This document shows, piece by piece, positions 26,917 to 37,779 of a stretch of 64,000 bases of DNA. The notes beneath the pieces were generated by a model. It made no database searches. It saw nothing but the letters and a program-made list of their open reading frames with translations, and was not told where the DNA came from. How positions within the stretch are numbered: position 1 is the stretch's first letter; each line of letters begins with the position of its first letter. The DNA lies in the NCBI GenBank assembly GCA_900316955.1, contig ONEX01000013.1:28454-92453 (forward strand), written 5' to 3'. This DNA is from an uncultured Bacteroidales bacterium (lineage in GTDB: Bacteria > Bacteroidota > Bacteroidia > Bacteroidales > UBA932). The position numbers and the translations under genes were made by a program.

Positions 26917-27444
26917 ATGAGCGACAGAAAATTGCTGAACATCGAACTGGGCCGTGTCACCCCCGCCGAGTACAAGGAACTTCCCCCCTCGGGCCTCGTC
27001 GTGGTCCTGGACAACATCCGCAGCGCGCACAACGTCGGATCCGCCTTCCGGACCGCCGACGCCTTCGGCATCGACCGGGTCCTCCTGTGCGGCATCTCCG
27101 CCGTCCCGCCCTCCGCGGAGATCCGAAAATCGGCCCTGGGCGCCGAGGACGCCGTCCCCTGGGCGCACTTCGACGACACGATGGACGCCGTCGCCGCCCT
27201 GAAGGCCGAAGGCTACACGCTGGTGGCGGTGGAGCAGACGGTCCATTCCCGGAAGCTCGGCAAGGACTTCCGCCGCGAACCGGGCCGCAAGTACGCCCTC
27301 GTCTTCGGCAACGAAGTCTATGGCGTCCGCCAGGACGTCGTGGACGCCTGCGACCTCTCGCTGGAAATTCCCCAGTACGGAACCAAGCATTCCCTGAACG
27401 TCTCTGTCTCCGTTGGTGTGGTCCTGTGGGAGATGGTACGCTAA
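26917..27444 (+). CDS. TrmH/SpoU-family RNA 2'-O-methyltransferase
   Basis: This 175-residue SPOUT methyltransferase transfers a methyl group from S-adenosylmethionine to a ribose 2'-OH in tRNA or rRNA. All three SpoU motifs are visible: NIRSAHNVGSAFRTADAFG with the catalytic Arg (about residues 34-52), YALVFGNEVYGV (about 126-137), and IPQYGTKHSLNVSVSVGVVLWE at the C-terminus, which forms the trefoil knot. The short length without an N-terminal substrate domain resembles TrmH or TrmL, so a tRNA target is more likely than rRNA. The ATG at 26917 is preferred over an in-frame GTG two codons earlier, which lies on the promoter box. Confidence 0.9.
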   Translation: MSDRKLLNIELGRVTPAEYKELPPSGLVVVLDNIRSAHNVGSAFRTADAFGIDRVLLCGISAVPPSAEIRKSALGAEDAVPWAHFDDTMDAVAALKAEGYTLVAVEQTVHSRKLGKDFRREPGRKYALVFGNEVYGVRQDVVDACDLSLEIPQYGTKHSLNVSVSVGVVLWEMVR

Positions 27445-27457
27445 AAGCCCCCGCACT

Positions 27458-29248
27458 ATGACCCTCGCCCAACTGTTCAAGAGAATCGTCCCGTATGTGA
27501 AGCCGCACCGCTTCCTGCTGGTCGCCACCCTGTCGCTGACCCTCCTCGGTTCCCTGCTGGCGCAGGTGAACGCCGTCGTGCTGGACCGCACCGTGGACGC
27601 CATCAACGCCCTGGTGGGTTCGCCCGACTTCACCTGGGCGAAGGCGGTGAAGATACTCATCATCGTCAGCATCGTCCTGCTCGGGAAGGAAGTGCTCCGG
27701 GCCGGCATCTCCTTCGGACAGAGCATCTTCGGCGAGAAGCTCCGGATCAACATCTCCCAGCGGCTGTCCCTGGGCGTCGTGGAGCGGATCCTCCAGTACC
27801 GCATGGCCTTCTTCGCCCGGAGCGACAATGCGCCCGGGATGCTCCAGGCACGCATCGACCAGGGTGCCAGCAGCATTTCCCGCACCATCCAGAACTTCTT
27901 CATCAACCTCCTGCCCATGATCGTGAGCTCCGTCCTGGCGCTCATCCTCATCTTCGCGGCCAATGTGTACGTGGGCCTGACAGCCCTGGCCATCGTCCCT
28001 ATCTACTTCTGGATCACCTCCTTGCAGGGGAAGAAGCTGAAGAGCTCCCGCAAGAACATGCGCGGCTTCAACGAGCGTCGCAGCGGCAGCATCATGAACA
28101 TCCTGGAGAGCATGAACGTCGTCAAGTCCTTCAACCGGGAGGAGATCGAGCTCGGGAAGCAGACGGAGCTCCAGGAAGGCTACTACGGCAACCAGCTCGG
28201 CATCCGGCGCGCTTCCTTCGGGTTCGACGCGCTGAAGAGCTTCGTGAGCCAGACCGGCACGGTGCTGATCATCATCCTGACCTCCTACCTCGTCCTCAGC
28301 GGCTATCCGGGGATGACGATCGGTAAGATCATGTACCACATCATGCTGTTCTCCAACGTGACGGCCCCGATCACCTCCCTCCAGCGTATCTTCGATGACC
28401 TGAACGACGCCCTCGTCTATGCCGAAGGCTACTTCGACATCGTCGATGCGGAAGGCGAGCTGGAGCCCTCGGGCAGCTACCGCCCGGAGAAGGTGCAGGG
28501 CAACTTCGAGATGAAGAACGTCGATTTCACCTATCCCAACGGCACCAAGGCCCTGTATGACGTCTCCCTGAAGGTGGACAGCGGCAAGATCACGGCGCTC
28601 GTCGGCCTCAGCGGCGCGGGGAAGTCGACCATCGTGAACCTGCTGGACAAGTTCTACGAGCCGGACAGCGGGACCATCACCCTGGATGGGGTGGACCTCC
28701 GCGACTGGGATACGCACTATCTGCGCGAGAACATCGGCCTGGTCCTGCAGAAGAACCATATCTTCGACGGTACCGTCGTGGAGAACATCCGGTACGGCAA
28801 GCCGGACGCCACCCTGGAGGAGGTCTATGAGGCGGCGCGCAAGGCCAGCATCTACGACCAGATCGCGGCCCTGCCGAAGGGCTTCGACACGGCCGCGACG
28901 CACCTCTCCGGCGGCCAGCAGCAGCGCATCGCCATTGCGCGGATGTTCCTCAAGAACCCGCCCATCATCTTCCTGGACGAGCCCACGGCCTCGCTGGACG
29001 CCATCGCCACGGAGCAGATCAAGTCCGCCATCGACGCCATCAAGCAGGACCGCACCGTCATCATCATCTCCCATTCCATCTCCCAGATCATCGACAGCGA
29101 GATGGTGTACGCCCTCCAGGAGGGCCACATCGAACAGAGCGGCGACCCCGACGAGCTCTACCGCAGGGGCGGCGTCTACAAAGACATCGTCGACGCCTCC
29201 GCCCGCAGCCTCAACATCGAAAAACTTGCCCAGACCATCAAGCAATGA
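27458..29248 (+). CDS. ABC exporter, fused permease and ATPase
   Basis: This 596-residue half-transporter works as a homodimer or with a partner. The N-terminal part (about residues 15-320) has six membrane helices of the type-I exporter fold; the C-terminal nucleotide-binding domain has Walker A GLSGAGKST (about 383-391), signature LSGGQQQR (about 483-490), Walker B IIFLDEPTASLD (about 502-513) and the switch His in IISHSI. The sequence is of the MsbA/lipid and multidrug exporter class, but the cargo cannot be told. It starts 13 bases after the methyltransferase and its stop overlaps the phosphoesterase start (ATGA). Confidence 0.92.
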   Translation: MTLAQLFKRIVPYVKPHRFLLVATLSLTLLGSLLAQVNAVVLDRTVDAINALVGSPDFTWAKAVKILIIVSIVLLGKEVLRAGISFGQSIFGEKLRINISQRLSLGVVERILQYRMAFFARSDNAPGMLQARIDQGASSISRTIQNFFINLLPMIVSSVLALILIFAANVYVGLTALAIVPIYFWITSLQGKKLKSSRKNMRGFNERRSGSIMNILESMNVVKSFNREEIELGKQTELQEGYYGNQLGIRRASFGFDALKSFVSQTGTVLIIILTSYLVLSGYPGMTIGKIMYHIMLFSNVTAPITSLQRIFDDLNDALVYAEGYFDIVDAEGELEPSGSYRPEKVQGNFEMKNVDFTYPNGTKALYDVSLKVDSGKITALVGLSGAGKSTIVNLLDKFYEPDSGTITLDGVDLRDWDTHYLRENIGLVLQKNHIFDGTVVENIRYGKPDATLEEVYEAARKASIYDQIAALPKGFDTAATHLSGGQQQRIAIARMFLKNPPIIFLDEPTASLDAIATEQIKSAIDAIKQDRTVIIISHSISQIIDSEMVYALQEGHIEQSGDPDELYRRGGVYKDIVDASARSLNIEKLAQTIKQ

Positions 29249-30375
29249 AAAAGTTTCTTCTCTTCCTTTTGAGCGCTACGCTCTGCCTGAATGCCCTCGC
29301 TGGCGGCGTCAAGGCCGGGCCGTGGGTGTCGGAGGCCCGGACGGACCGGATCACCATTCTCTGGACCAGCGACGTGCCGGGGATGGCCTATGTCGAACTG
29401 GCCGACGGCACCAAGGTTTGGGAGACCTACGCCGGCCGGCGCGTGTTCCACCGCCTGCACAGCGTCCGCATCGATGGGCTCCGGCCGGGGGAGGTGCTCC
29501 GGTACCGCGTCGGCGGGCAGGAGCTTGTGGACGATTCCAACGCCAGGAACCCCAAGTTCGGGGACTTCTATGCAGGGGAGTGGCACACGGTCCGAACCTT
29601 CGACCCGAAGGCCGCCGAGTGCCGTTTTTCCGTGTTCAATGACATCCACATGCGGACACAGTGGTACGAGTCCCTCGCCGCGCAGGTGGATTCTGCATCG
29701 ACGGATTTCCTGTTCCTGAACGGCGATATCACCTCGGCGGGGAACTATGTGCTGGACACCCTGGTGCATTATGCCATCGAACCGCTGGGGAACCTTCCCG
29801 CAGGGATCCCGATGCTGTTCGGGCGCGGAAACCACGAGGGCCGCGGCAACAACGTGGAACTGTTCGCTGATGTTTATCCGAACTCCGATCCGGCGCCGTT
29901 CTACTATACCTTCCGGCAGGGTCCCGTGGCGTTCATCGTGTTCGATGCGGGCGAGACCGGCCAGAGCCGGTCGGTCCTGTACAGCGGCAAGGATGTATAT
30001 GAGGAGTATTTGAACGAGCAGATCGAATGGGCCCGGAAGGCTCTCCGCGAGCCCGAATTCCGAAAGGCGCCCGTCAAGATCTGTCTCCTGCATGTGCCCA
30101 TGATCGACCATCCGGACAAGACCGACTACCTCCTCCAGCGCTGGCTGAACGTGCACATGGTGCCCATGCTGAACAAGGCGGGCATCGACCTGATGATCGG
30201 CGCGGACCTGCACACGCAGATGTACTGCGAGCCCGGGTCCATGCACAACGACTTCCCGATCTTCGTGAACAACGAAGCCCGCCGGCTGGACGTCGTCTAT
30301 TCCCACGGCTTCCTCACCCTCCGCTCCTTCCACCCGACCGGGCGGCTTGAATTCGAGAAAACCATCAAACCCTAG
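29245..30375 (+). CDS. Exported calcineurin-like metallophosphoesterase
   Basis: This 376-residue exported protein (signal MKKFLLFLLSATLCLNALAGG) has an N-terminal fibronectin-like domain as in purple acid phosphatases (WTSDVPGMAYVELADG ... HSVRIDGLRPGEVLRYRVGG, about 25-100) and a metallophosphoesterase domain. Metal-site motifs are present in order: FNDIHM (variant of DxH), LNGDIT (GD), GRGNHEGR (GNHE) and LLHVP (H). The last motif, normally GHxH, reads GADLHTQ, so one His is replaced while the final His is kept. Substrate unknown: phosphoester, nucleotide or lipid head group. It is cotranscribed with the ABC exporter and a nitroreductase. Confidence 0.88.
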   Translation: MKKFLLFLLSATLCLNALAGGVKAGPWVSEARTDRITILWTSDVPGMAYVELADGTKVWETYAGRRVFHRLHSVRIDGLRPGEVLRYRVGGQELVDDSNARNPKFGDFYAGEWHTVRTFDPKAAECRFSVFNDIHMRTQWYESLAAQVDSASTDFLFLNGDITSAGNYVLDTLVHYAIEPLGNLPAGIPMLFGRGNHEGRGNNVELFADVYPNSDPAPFYYTFRQGPVAFIVFDAGETGQSRSVLYSGKDVYEEYLNEQIEWARKALREPEFRKAPVKICLLHVPMIDHPDKTDYLLQRWLNVHMVPMLNKAGIDLMIGADLHTQMYCEPGSMHNDFPIFVNNEARRLDVVYSHGFLTLRSFHPTGRLEFEKTIKP

Positions 30376-30379
30376 CCCT

Positions 30380-30910
30380 ATGGACAATGAAATACTGCGG
30401 GCGCTGCGCGAGCGCCGTAGCTGCCGGAGCTACAAGCCGGAGCAGATCAAAGACGATGAACTTGAGGCCGTCCTCGAAGCCGGCGCCTGGGCCCCGACCG
30501 CAAAGGGCCTCCAGGACCCCTGGATCGTGGCCGTCCAGAACCCGGAACTCCTGCAGAAGATCTCCCGGATGAACGCGGCGGTCTGGGGCCGGGACATCGA
30601 CCCCTTCTACGGCGCACCCACCTACGTGCTGGTGTTCGGCTCCGACCCGGCCGTCTGGGCGAACTCCGTCCCCGACGGCTCGCTGGTCCTTGGAAACATG
30701 ATGAACGCCGCCCACGCCATCGGCCTCGGCTCCTGCTGGATCAACCGCGAACGCGAGATGTTCGCCACCCCCGAAGGCAAGGCCCTGATGCAGGAACTTG
30801 GCCTCCCGGAAGGCCTCATCGGCATCGGCGCCCTCGCCCTCGGCTACCCCGCCGCCCCTCCCCGCGACCCCAAGCCCCGCAAGGAGAACTACTGGCGGGT
30901 GGTGAAATAA
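30380..30910 (+). CDS. Nitroreductase-family flavoprotein
   Basis: This 176-residue FMN-dependent oxidoreductase is of the nitroreductase fold. The N-terminal flavin-binding signature RALRERRSCRSYKPEQI (about residues 5-21), AGAWAPTAKGLQDPWIVAV and the C-terminal GIGALALGYPAAPPRDPKPRK are typical. Family members reduce nitro-compounds, quinones or flavins with NAD(P)H; the real substrate is not predictable. The start at 30380 is chosen because the upstream in-frame ATG lies inside the phosphoesterase gene. It is the last gene of the operon, ended by a terminator 16 bases later. Confidence 0.9.
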   Translation: MDNEILRALRERRSCRSYKPEQIKDDELEAVLEAGAWAPTAKGLQDPWIVAVQNPELLQKISRMNAAVWGRDIDPFYGAPTYVLVFGSDPAVWANSVPDGSLVLGNMMNAAHAIGLGSCWINREREMFATPEGKALMQELGLPEGLIGIGALALGYPAAPPRDPKPRKENYWRVVK

Positions 30911-30926
30911 ACGGTCCCGCACACAA

Positions 30927-30956
30927 AAAAGCCAGCCCCGGATGAGGCTGGCTTTT
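30927..30956. terminator. Bidirectional terminator between the nitroreductase and ppdK
   Basis: Stem GCCAGCC (30931-30937) with GGCTGGC (30946-30952), loop of eight bases, with A-tract before and T-tract after, serving both converging genes. Confidence 0.88.
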
Positions 30957-30975
30957 CGTTGTGTCGCGCTTTCGC

Positions 30976-33708
<2,733 letters not shown>

Positions 33709-33818
33709 GGTTGGTTATATTTTAGTTGATTTTCTACCTTGAAAACGCCAAACATTAATTTAACCTGCGAATTTAAGAAAAAATCCGCAGAAATGCTAAA
33801 AAAACTGGGAGGGGAGGC

Positions 33819-35144
33819 TTATAAAAGCTTCGCGGCGATGTCGGAGAGCTCCGACCGTTCGCCCTTCCGGAGGAAGACGTGCTGGAACAGCGGCTGCCCG
33901 TTCATCTTCTCCCCGAGGTGCGTCAGGCCGTTGGACCACTGGTCCAGGTAGGGCTGGTCGATCTGGAAGATGTCGCCCGTGAAGACCATCTTCGTGCCTT
34001 CGCCGGCGCGGGTGATGATGGTCTTGACCTCGTGCGGGGTGAGGTTCTGCGCCTCGTCCACGATGAAATACACCTTGCCGAGGGAGCGGCCGCGGATGTA
34101 GGCGAGGGGAGAGATGAGCAGTTTCTCGTCCTTGAGCATCGCCTCGACCTTGAGGGCCTGCTTGGAGCCGGGCTTGAAGCCCCGCTTGATGACGTCCAGG
34201 TTGTCCATGAGGGGCTGCACGTAGGGACTCATCTTGCTCTTCTGGTCGCCCGGCAGGAAGCCGATCTCCTGGCCGCCGAGCACCACGGTCGGCCGGCTGA
34301 GGATGATCTGGTCGAAATCCTTCTCCTGCTCGAGGGCGGCGGCGAGGGCGATGAGCGTCTTGCCCGTGCCGGCCCCGCCGGTCAGGGACACGAGCGGGAT
34401 GGCGGGATTCAGGCAGGCGTCCATGGCGAAGCGCTGCTCGTCGTTGCGCGGGCGGATGCCGTAGGCTTCCTTCGTGCGCACGAGCACGATCTTGCGCCGC
34501 TTGTCGTCATAGCGGGCGCAGACGGTGGAACCGCCCAGGTCGAACTTGTACAGCTGGTTGGGCTTGGGCTCCTTCTGGGAGACCGCTTTCCAGTCGATGC
34601 TGTTGTCCTGCCCGTAGGCGAGCTGCTGGATGTCCTGGGGGTCCGCATCCACATACATGACCTCGCGCTCGAGGTCGTACAGGTGCTCGTCGTCCACGCG
34701 GCCGGCCTGGTAGTCCTGCGCGGGCATGCCGACGGCCTTCGCCTTCAGGCGCAGGTTGATGTCCTTGGTCACCAGGGCGACGAACCGGCCGGGGTTTTGC
34801 GCCCGCACCCACAGGGCCGTGGACAGGATCCGGTGGTCCTGGGTGTCGTCCTTGAACAGGTCGGCGAATTCCGGGGTGAAGGGGTGGTTGGGCTCGATCT
34901 TGATGTTGCCTAACCGCTTCCCGAGGGAGATGCCCTCGGGCCCGAACTCCCGCTTGTCGGTGAGCTTGTTGATGTCCCGCATGAACGCGCGGGCGTTGAA
35001 CGAGAGGGCGTCGTTGCCCTTCTTGAACTTGTCCAGTTCCTCGATCACGGCGATGGGGATCACGAGGTCGTTCTCCTGGAACCGCTTGATCGCCTGGTGG
35101 TCGTGCAGGATGATGTTGGTGTCGAGGACAAATATCTTGGCCAT
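33819..35144 (-). CDS. PIN-domain and PhoH ATPase protein
   Basis: This 441-residue cytoplasmic protein joins an N-terminal PIN nuclease domain (FVLDTNIILHDHQAIKRF, with acidic residues in VIEELDKFK and the TKDINLRLKAKAVG region, about 1-140) to a C-terminal PhoH-type P-loop ATPase (LTGGAGTGKTLIALAAAL near 252, then VYFIVDEAQNLTPHEVKTIITRAG and FTGDIFQIDQPYLD). This arrangement is the PhoH2/YlaK type, which has RNA helicase and RNase activity in characterised actinobacterial members. It starts 13 bases after the AIR-synthase-like gene, so the two are probably cotranscribed. Confidence 0.9.
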   Translation of the reverse strand: MAKIFVLDTNIILHDHQAIKRFQENDLVIPIAVIEELDKFKKGNDALSFNARAFMRDINKLTDKREFGPEGISLGKRLGNIKIEPNHPFTPEFADLFKDDTQDHRILSTALWVRAQNPGRFVALVTKDINLRLKAKAVGMPAQDYQAGRVDDEHLYDLEREVMYVDADPQDIQQLAYGQDNSIDWKAVSQKEPKPNQLYKFDLGGSTVCARYDDKRRKIVLVRTKEAYGIRPRNDEQRFAMDACLNPAIPLVSLTGGAGTGKTLIALAAALEQEKDFDQIILSRPTVVLGGQEIGFLPGDQKSKMSPYVQPLMDNLDVIKRGFKPGSKQALKVEAMLKDEKLLISPLAYIRGRSLGKVYFIVDEAQNLTPHEVKTIITRAGEGTKMVFTGDIFQIDQPYLDQWSNGLTHLGEKMNGQPLFQHVFLRKGERSELSDIAAKLL

Positions 35145-35157
35145 GGTTTTCGTGTTG

Positions 35158-36282
35158 TCAGTCTTCTCCCTCCAGGGAGTTCATCAGGGACTCGAGGATG
35201 CCGGTGATGCCGCTTCCGCCCGACAGGACCGAGACGCCCGGCGTGCCGACGGCCGGATGGCCGAGCGGGAAATAGGCGATGTCCTGGAGCAGGAATTCGG
35301 CGTCCACGTAGTCGTAGTCGATGTCGGCGATCTGGATGATGACGCCGGGGATTTCCCCGAACAGGACGCGGACCCGGAGTTCGTCGCCGTAGGCGCGGCA
35401 GATGTCGCCGACGGAGATGTCGGCCCCGTTCACCGCGGCCATACCCCGGAGGGCGTTCATCAGCCCGCCTTCGAGGACGGTGGCGCCGGCGCGGACGATG
35501 CCGTCCTCCACCAGTTCCCGGATGACTTCGTATCCGTCGATGAAATAGTCGGCGTCGCCCACCTCGGGCGCGGTGCTCCGCTTCTCGCCCGTCGCGGCGG
35601 CGAGGAGGGACCCGCCCAGGCGGTAGTCGCAGGTGTCCAGGGGAATGTAGATGAGCCAGTCGGAGGCTTCGGGCTGGATGGTGGCCGGGCAGCGGCGCCG
35701 CCGGGAGATGCGCGGGTTCGCCGTGCGGAACGGAAGCTCACGGATGATGCTCTCCTCCTCGTCCGGCGCCTCTTCCTCGGAGGTGGTCGTCGCCTTGAAG
35801 CAGACGTTGCAGGCCCCGCCCGTGACTTTCACCTCGCTGAGCTTGATGCCCAGGTGGTCGATGTATTCGGCCGCCGCCTCGACGGAGGCGTAGAAGGCGG
35901 CCTGGTTGCCGATGGCGCCGTCGTTCCAGCGCCATTCGCCCTTGAGGGTGAGGTCCCCGAGGCGGAAATGACCGCCCATCCAGACGGCGTCCAGCATGGC
36001 CTTGGCGATGCGCGCCCGCGTGACCTGGCCCGAAAAGGGCAGGGGGAACGGCGGGCGGGGCAGGGCGGCGACGGCATCGGCGTAGGCGTCGATGTCCTCG
36101 TCGCGGAAGTCGAAGGGCGTGGGGGAGATGTCCACGGTCTCGTCCGCTACGCTGCCGGCCGGCGACGGGGCCGGAAGCCCGCCCGGAAGCGTGCATTCCT
36201 GCAGCAGTCCGGCGGGTGTGAGGGCCTGCGGAATCCCGTCTATGAAGTAGGCGTCGTAAAGGTTCGGTGCTTTGTCGGCCAT
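35158..36282 (-). CDS. AIR-synthase-related (PurM/PurL C-terminal-like) protein of unknown function
   Basis: This 374-residue protein has a C-terminal half resembling the AIRS_C fold of PurM, PurL, SelD and HypE: DYRLGGSLLAAATG, then DADYFIDGYEVIRELVEDGIVRAGATVLEGGLMNALRGMA, which matches the usual HDVSDGGL...AL.EMA strand-helix pattern with the HDxSDGG residues changed. The N-terminal half (SGQVTRARIAKAMLDAVWMGGHFRLGDL, EYIDHLGIKL) looks like a degenerate ATP-binding half. With those changes it is unlikely to be a purine enzyme. The tight link with a PhoH-like ATPase is the only functional hint. It is transcribed from a strong -33/-7 promoter. Confidence 0.55.
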   Translation of the reverse strand: MADKAPNLYDAYFIDGIPQALTPAGLLQECTLPGGLPAPSPAGSVADETVDISPTPFDFRDEDIDAYADAVAALPRPPFPLPFSGQVTRARIAKAMLDAVWMGGHFRLGDLTLKGEWRWNDGAIGNQAAFYASVEAAAEYIDHLGIKLSEVKVTGGACNVCFKATTTSEEEAPDEEESIIRELPFRTANPRISRRRRCPATIQPEASDWLIYIPLDTCDYRLGGSLLAAATGEKRSTAPEVGDADYFIDGYEVIRELVEDGIVRAGATVLEGGLMNALRGMAAVNGADISVGDICRAYGDELRVRVLFGEIPGVIIQIADIDYDYVDAEFLLQDIAYFPLGHPAVGTPGVSVLSGGSGITGILESLMNSLEGED

Positions 36283-36304
36283 CCTGGGCGTTTTTATTTG
36301 TGCT

Positions 36305-36335
36305 CAAAAATAGGTATTTTTGTGTTGAAATCAAA
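36305..36335 (-). promoter_or_regulatory. Complete Bacteroidota promoter for the AIRS-like/phoH genes
   Basis: On the minus strand a TTTG (36335-36332) is separated by exactly 19 bases from TATTTTTG (36312-36305), matching both the -33 and -7 consensus at ideal spacing. It ends 22 bases before the start codon at 36282. Confidence 0.75.
36315..36322 (+). promoter_or_regulatory. -7 promoter box for folC
   Basis: TATTTTTG matches TAnnTTTG on the plus strand, 27 bases before the folC start. It lies inside the divergent promoter's spacer, so the two promoters overlap and cannot both be bound at once. Confidence 0.6.
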
Positions 36336-36349
36336 ACAAGCGCGTTTTT

Positions 36350-37732
36350 ATGGAGTTTTCGGAGTCTCGGTACGGGGCGCTGCTCGAGGAGATCTTCCAG
36401 CGGTTCCCTTCGGTGCAGAAGACGGATTTCGCCACGGCGTACAAGCCGGGTCTGGCAGGGATGGAGGCCTTCTGCGAGGCGCTGGGCCATCCCGAGCGGG
36501 CGTTCAAGAGCATCCACGTGGCCGGCACCAACGGCAAGGGCTCGGTCTTGAGCCTCCTCGCCTCGGCCCTCGCTGGCGTCGGTCTCCGCACCGGCCTCTA
36601 CACCTCTCCGCATCTGGTGGACTTCCGGGAACGCGCCCGGATCGTGAGCCTGTCGAAGGATCCGGGCCGGGACGATACCTTCGACCTCATCCCCAAGGAC
36701 TACGTCTTCGACTTCCTGACCACCTGGAAGCCCTATTTCATCGAGCACGACCTGTCCTTCTTCGAGATTACCACCGGCCTGGCGTTCAAGTGGTTCGCGG
36801 ACGCCGGCGTCGATGCCGCGGTCATCGAGACGGGCCTCGGCGGCCGGCTGGATTCCACGAATGTCCTCCTGCCGGAGCTGGCCCTCGTCACGACCATCGG
36901 CCTGGACCACTGCGCGCTCCTCGGGAACACGCTGGAGGCGATTGCGGGGGAGAAGGCGGGCATCTTCAAGCCCGGCGTCCCCGCCCTCGTGGGCGAAAGC
37001 GGTCCGGAGACCGATCCCGTCTTCGACGACAAGGCCTGGATGGTCTGCCCCCTGACTTATGCGGACAAAGTGCGCCCTTCCCTGTGGCACCGCCGGCAGG
37101 AGATCCTCAAGAAGATGGACCTGCAGGCCGATGTCCAGGAAAAGAACCTCCGCACCGTCCTCGCCGCCATCGACATCCTCCGGCAGATTCCCGGCTTCAA
37201 GGCCCTCGCCGACACGGAAAGCGTCCTGGACGGCCTCGTCCGCGCCGCCCGCCGGACCGGCTTCCGCGGCCGCTGGGAGCGTCTTTCCGACCTGCCTTTC
37301 GTCATCTGCGACATCGGCCACAACCCCCAGGCGCTGCAATACAATTTCAACCAGCTCCGCCGTTACGTGGAGGAAGGCCGCTGCAGTTCGCTCATCATCG
37401 TGTACGGCATCATGGCGGACAAGGACCTGGACGGCATCCTCCCGTTGATGCCCGTGGACGCCACCTACATCTTCACGGCGCCGCAGACGGCCCGCGCCCT
37501 CCCCGCCGGGGAGCTGCTGAAGCGCTTCACGGCCTTCCAGGGCGGCAAGCCTTCGCTCCGCGCCTACGCGGCCGATTCCGTCCGCCAGGCCGTTCAGATG
37601 GCGATGCAGCTCGCCCAGACGCTGTCCCAGCAGACCAACCGTTCCGCCTCCGCCTCGAAGCCCGTCCCGCCGCTCGTATTCATCGGCGGCTCCGCTTTCG
37701 TCGTCGCCGAGGCCCTGCCGCTGTTCCGCTAG
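36350..37732 (+). CDS. folC: Bifunctional dihydrofolate/folylpolyglutamate synthase
   Basis: FolC adds glutamate to dihydropteroate and extends the polyglutamate tail of folates. The 460-residue protein carries the Mur-ligase-family ATP site HVAGTNGKGSVLSLLASAL (about residues 60-78), the folate-site motif TSPHLVDFRERARI (about 87-100), ETGLGGRLDSTN (about 162-173) and the C-terminal ligase domain with CDIGHNPQAL. The start at 36350 gives the expected N-terminus. It stands alone after divergent promoters; the next plus-strand gene begins 47 bases later without a clear promoter, so read-through is possible. Confidence 0.96.
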   Translation: MEFSESRYGALLEEIFQRFPSVQKTDFATAYKPGLAGMEAFCEALGHPERAFKSIHVAGTNGKGSVLSLLASALAGVGLRTGLYTSPHLVDFRERARIVSLSKDPGRDDTFDLIPKDYVFDFLTTWKPYFIEHDLSFFEITTGLAFKWFADAGVDAAVIETGLGGRLDSTNVLLPELALVTTIGLDHCALLGNTLEAIAGEKAGIFKPGVPALVGESGPETDPVFDDKAWMVCPLTYADKVRPSLWHRRQEILKKMDLQADVQEKNLRTVLAAIDILRQIPGFKALADTESVLDGLVRAARRTGFRGRWERLSDLPFVICDIGHNPQALQYNFNQLRRYVEEGRCSSLIIVYGIMADKDLDGILPLMPVDATYIFTAPQTARALPAGELLKRFTAFQGGKPSLRAYAADSVRQAVQMAMQLAQTLSQQTNRSASASKPVPPLVFIGGSAFVVAEALPLFR

Positions 37733-37779
37733 CGTGGTATGGTTGTTGAAGATAGCGTGCCCGTAGAAAACAATTGATT

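Noticed and set aside
33765-33790. Hairpin CTGCG...CGCAG as terminator of the PhoH gene
   Set aside because: The stem is only moderate, and no T-tract follows it on the minus strand.
33739-33951. 70-codon open frame in the gap between ppdK and the PhoH gene
   Set aside because: It overlaps the 3' end of the PhoH gene in antisense and has no start context; the true gap is only 110 bases.
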